The notes under the pieces: model-generated
Database searches by the model: none
What the model was told of the DNA's origin: nothing
The model's input: the letters and a program-made list of their open reading frames with translations, nothing else
In this document: positions 1 through 6,866 of the stretch, in pieces
How the letters are laid out: each line of letters starts with the position of its first letter
Position numbering within the stretch: the stretch's first letter is position 1
Source of the DNA: CTSOIL-112 sp049291875
GTDB taxonomy: Bacteria > Pseudomonadota > Gammaproteobacteria > Burkholderiales > Burkholderiaceae
Assembly (NCBI GenBank): GCA_049291875.1
Contig: JBATQE010000025.1
Coordinates: 1 to 21,108 of the forward strand
Length of the DNA stretch: 21,108 bases
Direction: 5' to 3'
Made by a program: the position numbers and the translations under genes

Positions 1-1463
1 CGGCCTCCAGCCTGTCAACGGGCGTGAGCAGTCTGAGTACCTCGACATCAACCGCAGTATCCAGCCTGTCGACTGGCGTAAGCAGTCTCTCAACCGATGT
101 CAGCAGCCTGAGCACCTCCACCTCGACCACAGCCTCCAGCTTGTCAACGGGAGTGAGCAATCTAAGCACCTCGACATCAACCGCAGTATCCAGCCTGTCG
201 ACTGGTGTCAGCAGTCTCTCAACCGATGTCAGCAGTTTGAGCACCTCCACCTCGACCACAGCCTCCAGCCTGTCAACGGGTGTGAGCAGTCTCTCGACGG
301 GTGTAAGCAGTTTGTCCACCGGCGTAAGCAGTCTCTCAACCGATGTCAGCAGCCTGAGCACCTCCACCTCGACCACAGCCTCCAGTCTGTCAACGGGTGT
401 GAGCAGCCTGAGTACCTCGACATCAACCGCAGTATCGAGCCTGTCGACTGGTGTCAGCAGTCTCTCGACGGGTGTAAGCAGTTTGTCCACCGGCGTAAGC
501 AGTCTCTCAACCGATGTCAGCAGCCTGAGCACCTCCACCTCGACCACAGCCTCCAGTCTGTCAACGGGTGTGAGCAGTCTGTCAACAGGGGTTTCGAGTT
601 TATCCACCACGGTTAGCAGTCTTTCAACCGATGTCAGCAGTTTGTCGCCATTGGTTGAGGCGTCTAAAGTGGCTTCTACGCGAAACGCGTCATTAGGAGC
701 GACGGTTGAGGGCGGTGCTTTGGCTAATGGTTCAATGCAAACAACCGGCGGTGGCGGCAATAACTCTGTGACTGCTGGTTCGGTGAATGCCGCGGATTGT
801 ATCGTGGCCAATGGTTTGGATACCACGGCAACCGGCTTGTGTGCGCGTGCAGGCACGACGGATGCACCGGTCGTGGGTGCCAGTGCGTATGGTTCCAATT
901 CATCGGCTTTGACCAATAATGCGACAGCAATTGGTTTCCGGGCATTGGCTTCGGGCAGCGGCGCGACGGTGGTGGGTATGAATGCTCAGGCGGCAGGTAC
1001 ATCAGCCGTTGCAATTGGGCAGAATGCACAGGCCAATGGCACGAATTCAGTTGCTTTGGGCAGTGGTTCTGTTGCGAATGAAGCCAATACCGTTTCGGTA
1101 GGCTCGTCTGGCTCAGAGCGTCGCATAACCAATGTCGCTGCGGGCGTTAATCCAACCGATGCGGTTAATGTGTCTCAGCTGTATCAAATGAATCAAAATG
1201 TTTATCAACAGCTTAATGATGTATCGCGTATTGCCTATACCGGGATTGCGATGAGCATGGCGATGTCTTCCAACTATATGCCATCATTGGATCCGGGTGA
1301 GAAAGCGCTGGGTTTTGGCGTCGGCACTTATCAAGGTTACAGCGCGTTTGCCATGAACTATCGTCAACTCAGTGAAAATGGTCATATCTCATGGGGCTGG
1401 GGTGTGAGCAGTAATGGTAAAGAGTGGGGCGGTAATGTCGGGGTTGGTTTTAAATGGCGTTGA
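1..1463 (+). CDS. Trimeric autotransporter adhesin, C-terminal part (5' end outside window)
   Basis: This is a type Vc secreted surface adhesin that would form a homotrimer in the outer membrane. The frame is open to the left edge; a GTG at 24 lies inside the repeats and is not a credible start. In order, nucleotides 3-647 encode a stalk of VSSLSTx heptads (V at a, L at d) mixed with 18-residue units. A linker holding two cysteines follows (codons 798 and 840). Then come YadA-head repeats (about 880-1110; motifs TAIGFRA, VAIGQNA, VALGSGS), a neck with RRITNVAAGVNPTDAVNVSQL (about 1110-1190), and a four-strand trimer anchor to the end. The protein ends in Trp-Arg, whereas these anchors usually end in an aromatic residue. 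The stop overlaps the next gene. Family assignment is secure; ligand and full length cannot be seen. Confidence 0.95.
   Translation, partial: ASSLSTGVSSLSTSTSTAVSSLSTGVSSLSTDVSSLSTSTSTTASSLSTGVSNLSTSTSTAVSSLSTGVSSLSTDVSSLSTSTSTTASSLSTGVSSLSTGVSSLSTGVSSLSTDVSSLSTSTSTTASSLSTGVSSLSTSTSTAVSSLSTGVSSLSTGVSSLSTGVSSLSTDVSSLSTSTSTTASSLSTGVSSLSTGVSSLSTTVSSLSTDVSSLSPLVEASKVASTRNASLGATVEGGALANGSMQTTGGGGNNSVTAGSVNAADCIVANGLDTTATGLCARAGTTDAPVVGASAYGSNSSALTNNATAIGFRALASGSGATVVGMNAQAAGTSAVAIGQNAQANGTNSVALGSGSVANEANTVSVGSSGSERRITNVAAGVNPTDAVNVSQLYQMNQNVYQQLNDVSRIAYTGIAMSMAMSSNYMPSLDPGEKALGFGVGTYQGYSAFAMNYRQLSENGHISWGWGVSSNGKEWGGNVGVGFKWR
285..406 (+). repeat. 122-bp direct repeat, copy 1
   Basis: Read by eye, this segment matches 456-577 at every base, offset by 171 bp (57 codons). 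Recombination between the copies would delete or duplicate 57 codons without a frameshift. Confidence 0.85.
456..577 (+). repeat. 122-bp direct repeat, copy 2
   Basis: This is the partner of 285-406. The copies diverge after the shared GAGCAG (CCTGAG after copy 1, TCTGTC after copy 2), so the identical block is bounded. Such near-perfect identity inside an older degenerate array suggests a recent duplication. Confidence 0.85.
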
Positions 1464-2023
1464 GGCATCACCGAGGGTTGTGGCAGCGATCTTGCGCCGC
1501 TTTAGCTTTGCTGGGCTTGATTTCTGGGCAAATACTGAGTGCGCAGACGAAAGCCCAAACCCCTGCCTCTGCCAATATATTGGCTGAGGCGGCCAAGGCC
1601 ATCGGTGTGAAGAAATGTCAGAATGCCTTATCCCGTCTGGGTGCGGTAACCGCATATGGCAGTCAGAAGCAAGAGGTATTGATGGATTGGAATCGACAAA
1701 GCCCCGATACCAATCCGGTTTTTTCCTTGCTGGGCGCGGATTATCCGAATGGTGCGATTGCCGTTTCAGTGGTTGCCGTGCCGGATGCCAGCGGATCCGG
1801 CTGTTCGGTTTCGGCCGAACGAATCTCTGTTGCACCCTTTACGTGTGAGAGCATTGCGAAAACCGAGCTGGTGAATTATTCCGTTACCGCGCTTTTACCG
1901 AGGTTTAAGGTCTATACCGATCCAACAGACTCCAGCTCAACCGTCAGTTTGCTCGACTCTCCGCCAGGGTGCTTGATGATACGACGCTACGTTAAGTTTC
2001 ATTGGTTGCCGCCGAAAACCTAA
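1454..2023 (+). CDS. Small exported four-cysteine protein, candidate adhesin partner
   Basis: I do not recognise a named family. The 189-residue product begins with a basic stretch (RHHRGLWQR) and a hydrophobic core (residues 14-28), then SAQTKA: a Sec signal peptide with likely cleavage near residues 30-34. No lipobox is evident. The mature part has four cysteines (C55, C117, C131, C173), enough for two periplasmic disulfides, and no further membrane segment. The start codon lies inside the last codons of the adhesin gene with a 10-base overlap, which suggests translational coupling. The stop overlaps the convergent DUF2827 gene by 4 bases. TAA genes in other bacteria are often followed by small envelope partners (SadB in Salmonella, TpgA in Acinetobacter). 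A similar role here is inferred from position only. Confidence 0.75.
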   Translation: MALRHHRGLWQRSCAALALLGLISGQILSAQTKAQTPASANILAEAAKAIGVKKCQNALSRLGAVTAYGSQKQEVLMDWNRQSPDTNPVFSLLGADYPNGAIAVSVVAVPDASGSGCSVSAERISVAPFTCESIAKTELVNYSVTALLPRFKVYTDPTDSSSTVSLLDSPPGCLMIRRYVKFHWLPPKT

Positions 2024-3144
2024 TCGGTGCAGAATAAACTGTCCAAAAGTTGATCGTATTCTGCGATCAGTTGAGGATTATCCAAAGTATATTGCTGACG
2101 AATCCGCTCACGTTGTTGGTTTAAATACGTTTGGTGCTGTGCGTCGTGCTCCTGCAACGCGCGAATGAGCTGTTGGCTACCGATGGCAATATCGTTTTGT
2201 GGATAGTAGTAGCCCAAGTCAGGGCATAAGTCGGCGTTATGAATCAGTGGGTAACCCAACCAGCAGACATCAAAATAAAAATAATTTAACGGGTTGTCCC
2301 ACTGGTGTGAAATGACGATATCGGTGTGCTCGGATAGAAAGGCAGCGGTGTCGTAACGCCCGACAAAAGCGGCCTTGTGTGCACGGACAATGTCCAGTTG
2401 GTTCATGATTAGCTCAAAATCATGGCGCTCGGTGGCCCATTGTTGCGCGTTACACACATGCAGAAAGCCAATATCATCCGAGTGCTGGCGATACACTTGC
2501 TCTGCGATCATGATCGGGTAAATACAGGTTTTTACCGTATTGATATTCGGCTCCATGATGCTGAGTCGAGCGGGTGCGGAGCGAGGCCGATAGATGCCTT
2601 GATTCGCAAGCGCGTTTGCCCTTTGCTCCAGGAAAATCGGATTCCACACGAATGGCACGACTTTTGCTGGACAGCGTCGGAGTGTTTGCAAATAACCCAG
2701 ACTATTATTGGCAATCTGCGGAATGACCCATAACTGGTCGTACTGCTGATTGATAAAAAGACCGTTCGGCCACAGTGTGCGATTGGCAATGAGCCCCTCG
2801 ATCAAATGTGTATATTCAAAGCCACAACAATAACTCACCAGCCGAGTGCCGCGTTGTTTGAGGTAATCGGTGTCCTGTTCATTGATTTGCCCGCCCAGCT
2901 CGATCAATACATCCAAACGATCTTTGACATCGCTCAATGTGCGCGTTGGGAATAATGAGGTGTCCCAAGCCAAGGCTGAAGTGACCGGCACATCCGTGGT
3001 GTTGACAATAAAGACCTCGTGTTGGCGTGGCGAGGTGGATAGGAGTTGCGCTAAAAATAGCGCGTTTTGTTTGATGCCATTGACCCATAGGCTCTCATCA
3101 ACAGAGCGCAGACCAATGGTGATACCGATGTTCAGGGCGCGCAT
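2020..3144 (-). CDS. DUF2827 family protein, glycosyltransferase-like (third gene of operon)
   Basis: A 374-residue cytoplasmic protein with no signal peptide or membrane segment. I chose ATG 3144 over the in-frame TTG at 3150 because AAGG sits about 7 bases upstream and the product then opens MRALNIGITI, like its paralogue. Motifs shared with the two upstream genes are SLWVNGIKQNALFL (18-31), DVLIELGGQ (79-87), MEPNINTVKT (197-206) and SHQWDNPLNYFYFD (279-292), then GYPLIHN and GYYYP. The layout (N-terminal Rossmann-like strand, central EPN motif, C-terminal HN motif) resembles GT-B glycosyltransferases, but the reaction is not known to me. It begins 11 bases after the preceding gene's stop. 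It is the most diverged of the three, with MEPN for FEPN and IHNAD for IHNSP. Confidence 0.85.
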   Translation of the reverse strand: MRALNIGITIGLRSVDESLWVNGIKQNALFLAQLLSTSPRQHEVFIVNTTDVPVTSALAWDTSLFPTRTLSDVKDRLDVLIELGGQINEQDTDYLKQRGTRLVSYCCGFEYTHLIEGLIANRTLWPNGLFINQQYDQLWVIPQIANNSLGYLQTLRRCPAKVVPFVWNPIFLEQRANALANQGIYRPRSAPARLSIMEPNINTVKTCIYPIMIAEQVYRQHSDDIGFLHVCNAQQWATERHDFELIMNQLDIVRAHKAAFVGRYDTAAFLSEHTDIVISHQWDNPLNYFYFDVCWLGYPLIHNADLCPDLGYYYPQNDIAIGSQQLIRALQEHDAQHQTYLNQQRERIRQQYTLDNPQLIAEYDQLLDSLFCTD

Positions 3145-3155
3145 AAACAACCTTT

Positions 3156-4304
3156 TTATGTTGATGGGGAAAACAAACGCATAATCGCCTGATCATACCA
3201 AGCAATATTATCTGGATTAAGCGGGTCAACGCTGTACAAATACGCTCGCGCTGAGCGGCGATAGTCATCCAGCCTCAGATCATGCACGCTTAAGGCTTGA
3301 AGAATCGCCAATCCCGCCTCCTCGCAATCAAAATCCGGATAGTAGTATCCACAGGAGCCAACGAACGGCGAGTTGTGAATCAGCGGATAGCCGCCCCATA
3401 GCAGTTCATAGTACAGATAATTTTGCGCATTTTCCCATTGGTGAGAAACCACAGCATTGGCCATGCGGGTCATGACTTCAAATGTCGCGGCGCGATGACC
3501 GTATTCAATCAGACCATGACGCTCTAAGCTTAGGGCATTGCAAAAACCTTGCATTTCTCTATGGTCACGCAAATGAGCCGTATTAAATGCATACACCTTC
3601 GCAATAGCATTCGGATTCCTGCGGTGCGCCACCTCGCAGGCCATTAATGGGACAAAGCTGGTTTTGACCATGCTGACGTTCGGCTCGAATATTGCGATAT
3701 GCCATGAGCGTTGGCCGGGTTGGTACGCAAAACTCGCTTCTTGTGCACTGCGCGCCATTGTGCGTTCCAAAACCATTGGGCTCCACAGATGGGGCATTAT
3801 GGCCACGGGGATGCCGGTCGCCGCTTTGTAGTAAGGCTTCGTGGTGCGCTCATATTCGGCCAAAGTCCAAATTTCATCGTACGGTGAGCCAGACATCAGA
3901 CGGGCATGAGGTTTCTTGAATATCATGCGCTCAATGTCAATCACATAATCATTGCCCACATGTGCCGCAATCACTTTGCCACCGCGCTCGCGGAAGGCAT
4001 TCACCCACAGAGGGTCGAATTGAGCGCTCATTTCAATCGCAACATCCAATCGGTTCTGTGCTTGCTCCATCGACAAAAACGGAAAGTCAAATCCCGCCAG
4101 CAGCCGATCTCTTTGCTCTGGTGTGCCGTCTCCGCCATGCACCAGAAAGACTTCGCCGACGTGTGGTGCTTGTTGCAATAACATCATTAAAAACAAACAG
4201 TTTTGGAAGATGCCGTTCTCCCATAAGGACTGGGCGCCGTTGCGGATGTGCAATGTGACACCGACAGATAATTTGGATTTGAACTTTTTAGATGAGGCGC
4301 TCAT
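3156..4304 (-). CDS. DUF2827 family protein, glycosyltransferase-like (second gene of operon)
   Basis: A 382-residue soluble protein. ATG 4304 is chosen over an upstream in-frame codon at 4325 because GGAGGT lies 6 bases before it and it forms an ATGA overlap with the preceding stop, a sign of translational coupling. Family motifs are SLWENGIFQNCLFL (27-40), DVAIEMSAQFDP (87-98), FEPNVSMVKTSFVPLMACEV (207-226), VVSHQWENAQNYLYY (285-299), and GGYPLIHNSP followed by GYYYPDFD (304-326). A short basic N-terminal extension (SSKKFKSK) is absent from the other two copies. A nucleotide-sugar transferase role is inferred from the fold-like motif layout and the adhesin context; acceptor and donor are unknown. 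Confidence 0.85.
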   Translation of the reverse strand: MSASSKKFKSKLSVGVTLHIRNGAQSLWENGIFQNCLFLMMLLQQAPHVGEVFLVHGGDGTPEQRDRLLAGFDFPFLSMEQAQNRLDVAIEMSAQFDPLWVNAFRERGGKVIAAHVGNDYVIDIERMIFKKPHARLMSGSPYDEIWTLAEYERTTKPYYKAATGIPVAIMPHLWSPMVLERTMARSAQEASFAYQPGQRSWHIAIFEPNVSMVKTSFVPLMACEVAHRRNPNAIAKVYAFNTAHLRDHREMQGFCNALSLERHGLIEYGHRAATFEVMTRMANAVVSHQWENAQNYLYYELLWGGYPLIHNSPFVGSCGYYYPDFDCEEAGLAILQALSVHDLRLDDYRRSARAYLYSVDPLNPDNIAWYDQAIMRLFSPST

Positions 4305-5458
4305 TGAGTACCTCCAGTCGTGCAACGTGTGCGTGTACGAACATCGATCAGACGCTTGGCATACGCCGACACATTGGCAGTATTCAGCGGGCTGACCGAA
4401 GCGAATAGCTGTTCGCTCTTGCGCCGATAATCGGTTAATCGCTCATCATGCGTTTGCCATGCCTCAATCAATCGATCAGCCAACAGTTCTGCATCAAAAT
4501 CAGGGTAATAGTAGCCAACATCGGCAATCCAAGGCGAGTTATGAATCAGTGGAAAATCACCCCACAGCACATCCATATACAAATAGTTTTGCGGATTATT
4601 CCATTGGTGTGACACCACGGTATCGGCAAACTCGGCCATGAAGCCGACCACGTCGTGACGGCCTTCAAACGTCGCTTTGTGGTCTTGGGTAAGTTGCAAG
4701 CTATTGGCCAAGTACAGCAAGGTTGGGTGTTCTTTCATGTGTAGGGTGTTCAGATTAAACAGGTGCTCAATGCTCTCGGGTTGCTTGCGGTAGGCAACAT
4801 CCGTTCCAAGCAAAGGCACAATCCCGCTTTTGACCACGGAAATATTGGGCTCAAAAACCGCTACGCGCAGAGGTTTATGCGGTGCAGTGGGCTGCTTGGA
4901 TGTTTTGCGCTTAGACCACGCATAGGTAAATCCTGCTTGTTCAATTTGCTCTACTCGCTTTTGAACAAAATTCGGTGCCCACAAATAAGGCACTTCGCGT
5001 ACAGGACATTGGTACAAAGTTCGCAATTGTGGTGCGAAGGGCAGGTGTTGCGCCGCCACCCAAATCTCATCGCATCTGCCTGGCTGGGCAAAAAATCCGG
5101 CTTGCTCAAAGATGATTGGCTCAATCAGACCGACATAAGGATTGCCGGCAACAAACCAAATGACTGTTTTGCCTTTGGCTCGCTGCAATTGTAATAAACT
5201 GGGGTCTAAGGCGCCGCCAAACTCAATGATGATATCCAGATGTTCGATGTCGGCTGGGCGAATCACGCGCCAGTCGGATAGGGTATCATCAAACTGATCA
5301 GCGTTGATTTCGCCGTCACCACAGTTGATTAAGCACACCTCGCTGAACAGTCCGGTGGCTTTGAGCGACTGAGCCAAGAAAAAAATATTTTGATTTAACC
5401 CGTTGCTCCAAATATTGAAATTCGAGCTGATCAAAATCGATATGCCGACCTTTATCAT
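4301..5458 (-). CDS. DUF2827 family protein, glycosyltransferase-like (first gene of operon)
   Basis: The 385-residue first gene of the operon opens MIKVGISILI, a strand leading into NIWSNGLNQNIFFL (15-28), the usual family start. Later motifs are DIIIEFGGALDP (75-86), FEPNISVVKSGIVPLLGTDV (202-221), VVSHQWNNPQNYLYMD (281-296), and PLIHNSP followed by GYYYPDFD (303-322). Residues 182-197 form a basic linker (WSKRKTSKQ) before the second half, consistent with a two-lobed protein. The C-terminal tail (VRTRTRCTTGGTQ) lies over the ribosome binding site of the next gene. Three diverged but collinear copies suggest gene duplication followed by specialisation, for example on different donors or in successive steps; that is inference. 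Confidence 0.87.
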   Translation of the reverse strand: MIKVGISILISSNFNIWSNGLNQNIFFLAQSLKATGLFSEVCLINCGDGEINADQFDDTLSDWRVIRPADIEHLDIIIEFGGALDPSLLQLQRAKGKTVIWFVAGNPYVGLIEPIIFEQAGFFAQPGRCDEIWVAAQHLPFAPQLRTLYQCPVREVPYLWAPNFVQKRVEQIEQAGFTYAWSKRKTSKQPTAPHKPLRVAVFEPNISVVKSGIVPLLGTDVAYRKQPESIEHLFNLNTLHMKEHPTLLYLANSLQLTQDHKATFEGRHDVVGFMAEFADTVVSHQWNNPQNYLYMDVLWGDFPLIHNSPWIADVGYYYPDFDAELLADRLIEAWQTHDERLTDYRRKSEQLFASVSPLNTANVSAYAKRLIDVRTRTRCTTGGTQ

Positions 5459-5494
5459 GTTTCAGATCCGATGGGATGGTGTGTAATGGGGGCA

Positions 5495-5500
5495 ATTATG
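5495..5500 (-). promoter_or_regulatory. Candidate extended -10 promoter for the DUF2827 operon
   Basis: On the minus strand CATAAT is preceded by TGT, giving an extended -10 (TGn-CATAAT) about 37 bases before ATG 5458. No -35 hexamer with 16-18 bp spacing is convincing, which an extended -10 can tolerate. Confidence 0.45.
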
Positions 5501-5516
5501 ACATATTTGTACAAAG

Positions 5517-5540
5517 CAAAGCCGTAAATGACAGGCTTTG
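5517..5540 (-). terminator. Weak hairpin after the methyltransferase gene
   Basis: CAAAGCC and GGCTTTG form a 7-bp stem with a 10-base loop, 17 bases past the methyltransferase stop. The following minus-strand sequence (CTTTGTAC) has only a poor T-run, so termination is uncertain; the hairpin also lies just upstream of the DUF2827 promoter. Confidence 0.3.
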
Positions 5541-5556
5541 AACGTGCGAACAGCGT

Positions 5557-6240
5557 TTATTTGGATAAGAAAGATTCGAGTTGAATCAGCATCACGCCGT
5601 CGTCATCGTCCGGTAGCAGGCGGATGTGATGGGCGATGCGGTGTTCGGCCAGATAATCATAAAAGTTGCGCATTTTGTGGCGGAATTTGAGCACGTCGTC
5701 GATCACGATCAGTCCGCCCTCAGCGGCCAACGGACGGGCGCGCAGGTATAAGTCGAGTGTCAGTGCCTTTTGCGCGTCGATAAAGATGAAATCGAAGCCT
5801 TCGGGCGTGCGAGCGTGAATGTGCGGCAATAGTTCCAGTGCATTGCCAAAATGTGCCTCAATCGGTGCGCCGAGCGTGGTGAAATGGTGCTGTGCTTCGT
5901 CAAAAGCGGGGCGCGACAGATCCATCGTGACGATCTGCGCCTGCCATGCGCGAGCGATTTGCCACAGGCGCAGCGTCGAGTAGCCGTTGGCGCAGCCCAG
6001 CTCTAAAATCCGTTTGGGCTGGTGTTGGTGCAGCAATTCGTGCAAAAAAACGACGTTTTGCGGGCTGATGTTCGGCGTGTGGCGCAGACGGCCGAGCCGA
6101 TACAGTGCGCTCAAATACTGCTCAAGCGCGTCGTCGCTGATGGGTAGTTCGGGTTGGGGCAAGTGTTGCGCGACCTGTTCCAGACTGAAGTAACGGCGCT
6201 CAGTGCTCAATTGGGTTGGTTCAGGGTGCGACGCGCTCAT
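5557..6240 (-). CDS. Class I SAM-dependent methyltransferase (O-methyltransferase-like)
   Basis: A 227-residue soluble protein. ATG 6240 is preferred to an in-frame TTG at 6261 that would overlap ubiX. SAM-binding motif I is ILELGCANGYSTL (78-90), followed by the acidic end of strand 2 (VTMDLS, 104-109), FDFIFIDAQKAL (149-160) and GGLIVIDDVL (175-184). The FIDAxK and DDVL pattern is typical of O-methyltransferases that act on small molecules (Methyltransf_24 / O-MT type 3). It starts 5 bases after the ubiX stop, so it is likely cotranscribed with grxD-ubiX. It does not resemble UbiG or UbiE, so a ubiquinone role is not supported by sequence. Its closeness to the adhesin and DUF2827 block leaves open a role in glycan modification. 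Substrate unknown. Confidence 0.85.
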   Translation of the reverse strand: MSASHPEPTQLSTERRYFSLEQVAQHLPQPELPISDDALEQYLSALYRLGRLRHTPNISPQNVVFLHELLHQHQPKRILELGCANGYSTLRLWQIARAWQAQIVTMDLSRPAFDEAQHHFTTLGAPIEAHFGNALELLPHIHARTPEGFDFIFIDAQKALTLDLYLRARPLAAEGGLIVIDDVLKFRHKMRNFYDYLAEHRIAHHIRLLPDDDDGVMLIQLESFLSK

Positions 6241-6245
6241 GTGGA

Positions 6246-6848
6246 TTACACAGATTGCCAACGTTTCAGCGTGTCGCTGTGAATACCGTGCTGGTCGAGC
6301 ACGCGCGCGACGGTTTGCTCGATGATCTCGTCCATGCTGCTCGGCTGATGGTAAAACGCGGGAACCGGCGGAAAGATGGTGCCGCCGGCGTTGGCGACCG
6401 CGAGCATATTGTTCAGATGAATCGTGGACAGTGGCGTTTCGCGCACCATCAGCGTCAGGCGGCGGCGCTCTTTTAATATAACGTCCGCCGCACGGCTGAT
6501 GAGATTGTCCGAGTAGCCGTGTGCAATCGCCGACAGGGTTTTCATCGAGCAGGGCGCGACAATCATGCCGTCACACAGAAATGAGCCGCTGGCGATAGAT
6601 GCGCCAATATTGTTGACCGCATGTGTGGTATGCGCCAGCGCGCGAATTGCGTCTTTGCTCATGTCCAATTCGTGTGCGATGGTCAGCCAACCGGCTTCGG
6701 ATACGATCAGGTGGGTTTCGATCTGCGGCAGGCGTTGCAGGGTTTGCAGCAAACGCACGCCGTAAATTGCGCCGGTCGCGCCGGTGATGGCGACGATCAG
6801 GCGCTGCGGACGCATTGGCTGGGTTGGCTGTGCGGACATCGGATTCAT
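6246..6848 (-). CDS. ubiX: Flavin prenyltransferase UbiX
   Basis: The enzyme joins dimethylallyl phosphate to reduced FMN, making the prenylated-FMN cofactor of the decarboxylase UbiD used in ubiquinone synthesis. The 200-residue length is normal. Visible signatures are the flavin-binding VAITGATGAIYGVRLL (19-34), the middle segment DGMIVAPCSMKTLSAIAHGYSDNL cut here to its key parts (VAPCSMKTL 97-105, SDNLISRAADV 113-123), and LMVRETPL (133-140) with the conserved Glu137. The start is ATG 6848; an ATG three codons later is equally possible because neither has a clear Shine-Dalgarno. It sits 18 bases after grxD and 5 bases before the methyltransferase. The UbiD partner is not in this window. 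Confidence 0.95.
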   Translation of the reverse strand: MNPMSAQPTQPMRPQRLIVAITGATGAIYGVRLLQTLQRLPQIETHLIVSEAGWLTIAHELDMSKDAIRALAHTTHAVNNIGASIASGSFLCDGMIVAPCSMKTLSAIAHGYSDNLISRAADVILKERRRLTLMVRETPLSTIHLNNMLAVANAGGTIFPPVPAFYHQPSSMDEIIEQTVARVLDQHGIHSDTLKRWQSV

Positions 6849-6866
6849 GCGGGCGGACGAGGTGGA

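Larger units (their letters stand above)
3..647 (+). repeat. In-frame tandem repeat array encoding the adhesin stalk
   Basis: The array is built from a 21-bp unit (VSSLSTG, VSSLSTD or VSSLSTT) and a 54-bp unit (VSSLSTSTSTTASSLSTG, or the AV variant). The 18-residue unit equals 7+11, so it can be read as a heptad plus a hendecad, or as two heptads with a 4-residue stutter. All spacings keep the frame. Ser and Thr make up 4 of 7 and 13 of 18 residues in the two units. Confidence 0.93.

Noticed and set aside
24..26. GTG 24 as the start of the adhesin
   Set aside because: The frame is open to the window edge and the codon is one of many Val codons in the repeat; no signal peptide follows.
3..647. 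CRISPR-like or non-coding satellite array
   Set aside because: Units are contiguous, without spacers of unique sequence, are multiples of 3 and encode a regular coiled-coil pattern in an intact frame.
1389..1835. Minus-strand open frame of 148 codons opposite the adhesin end and the four-Cys protein
   Set aside because: Basic, Pro/His-rich product with no domain or signal; the plus-strand frame has a clear signal peptide and gene coupling.
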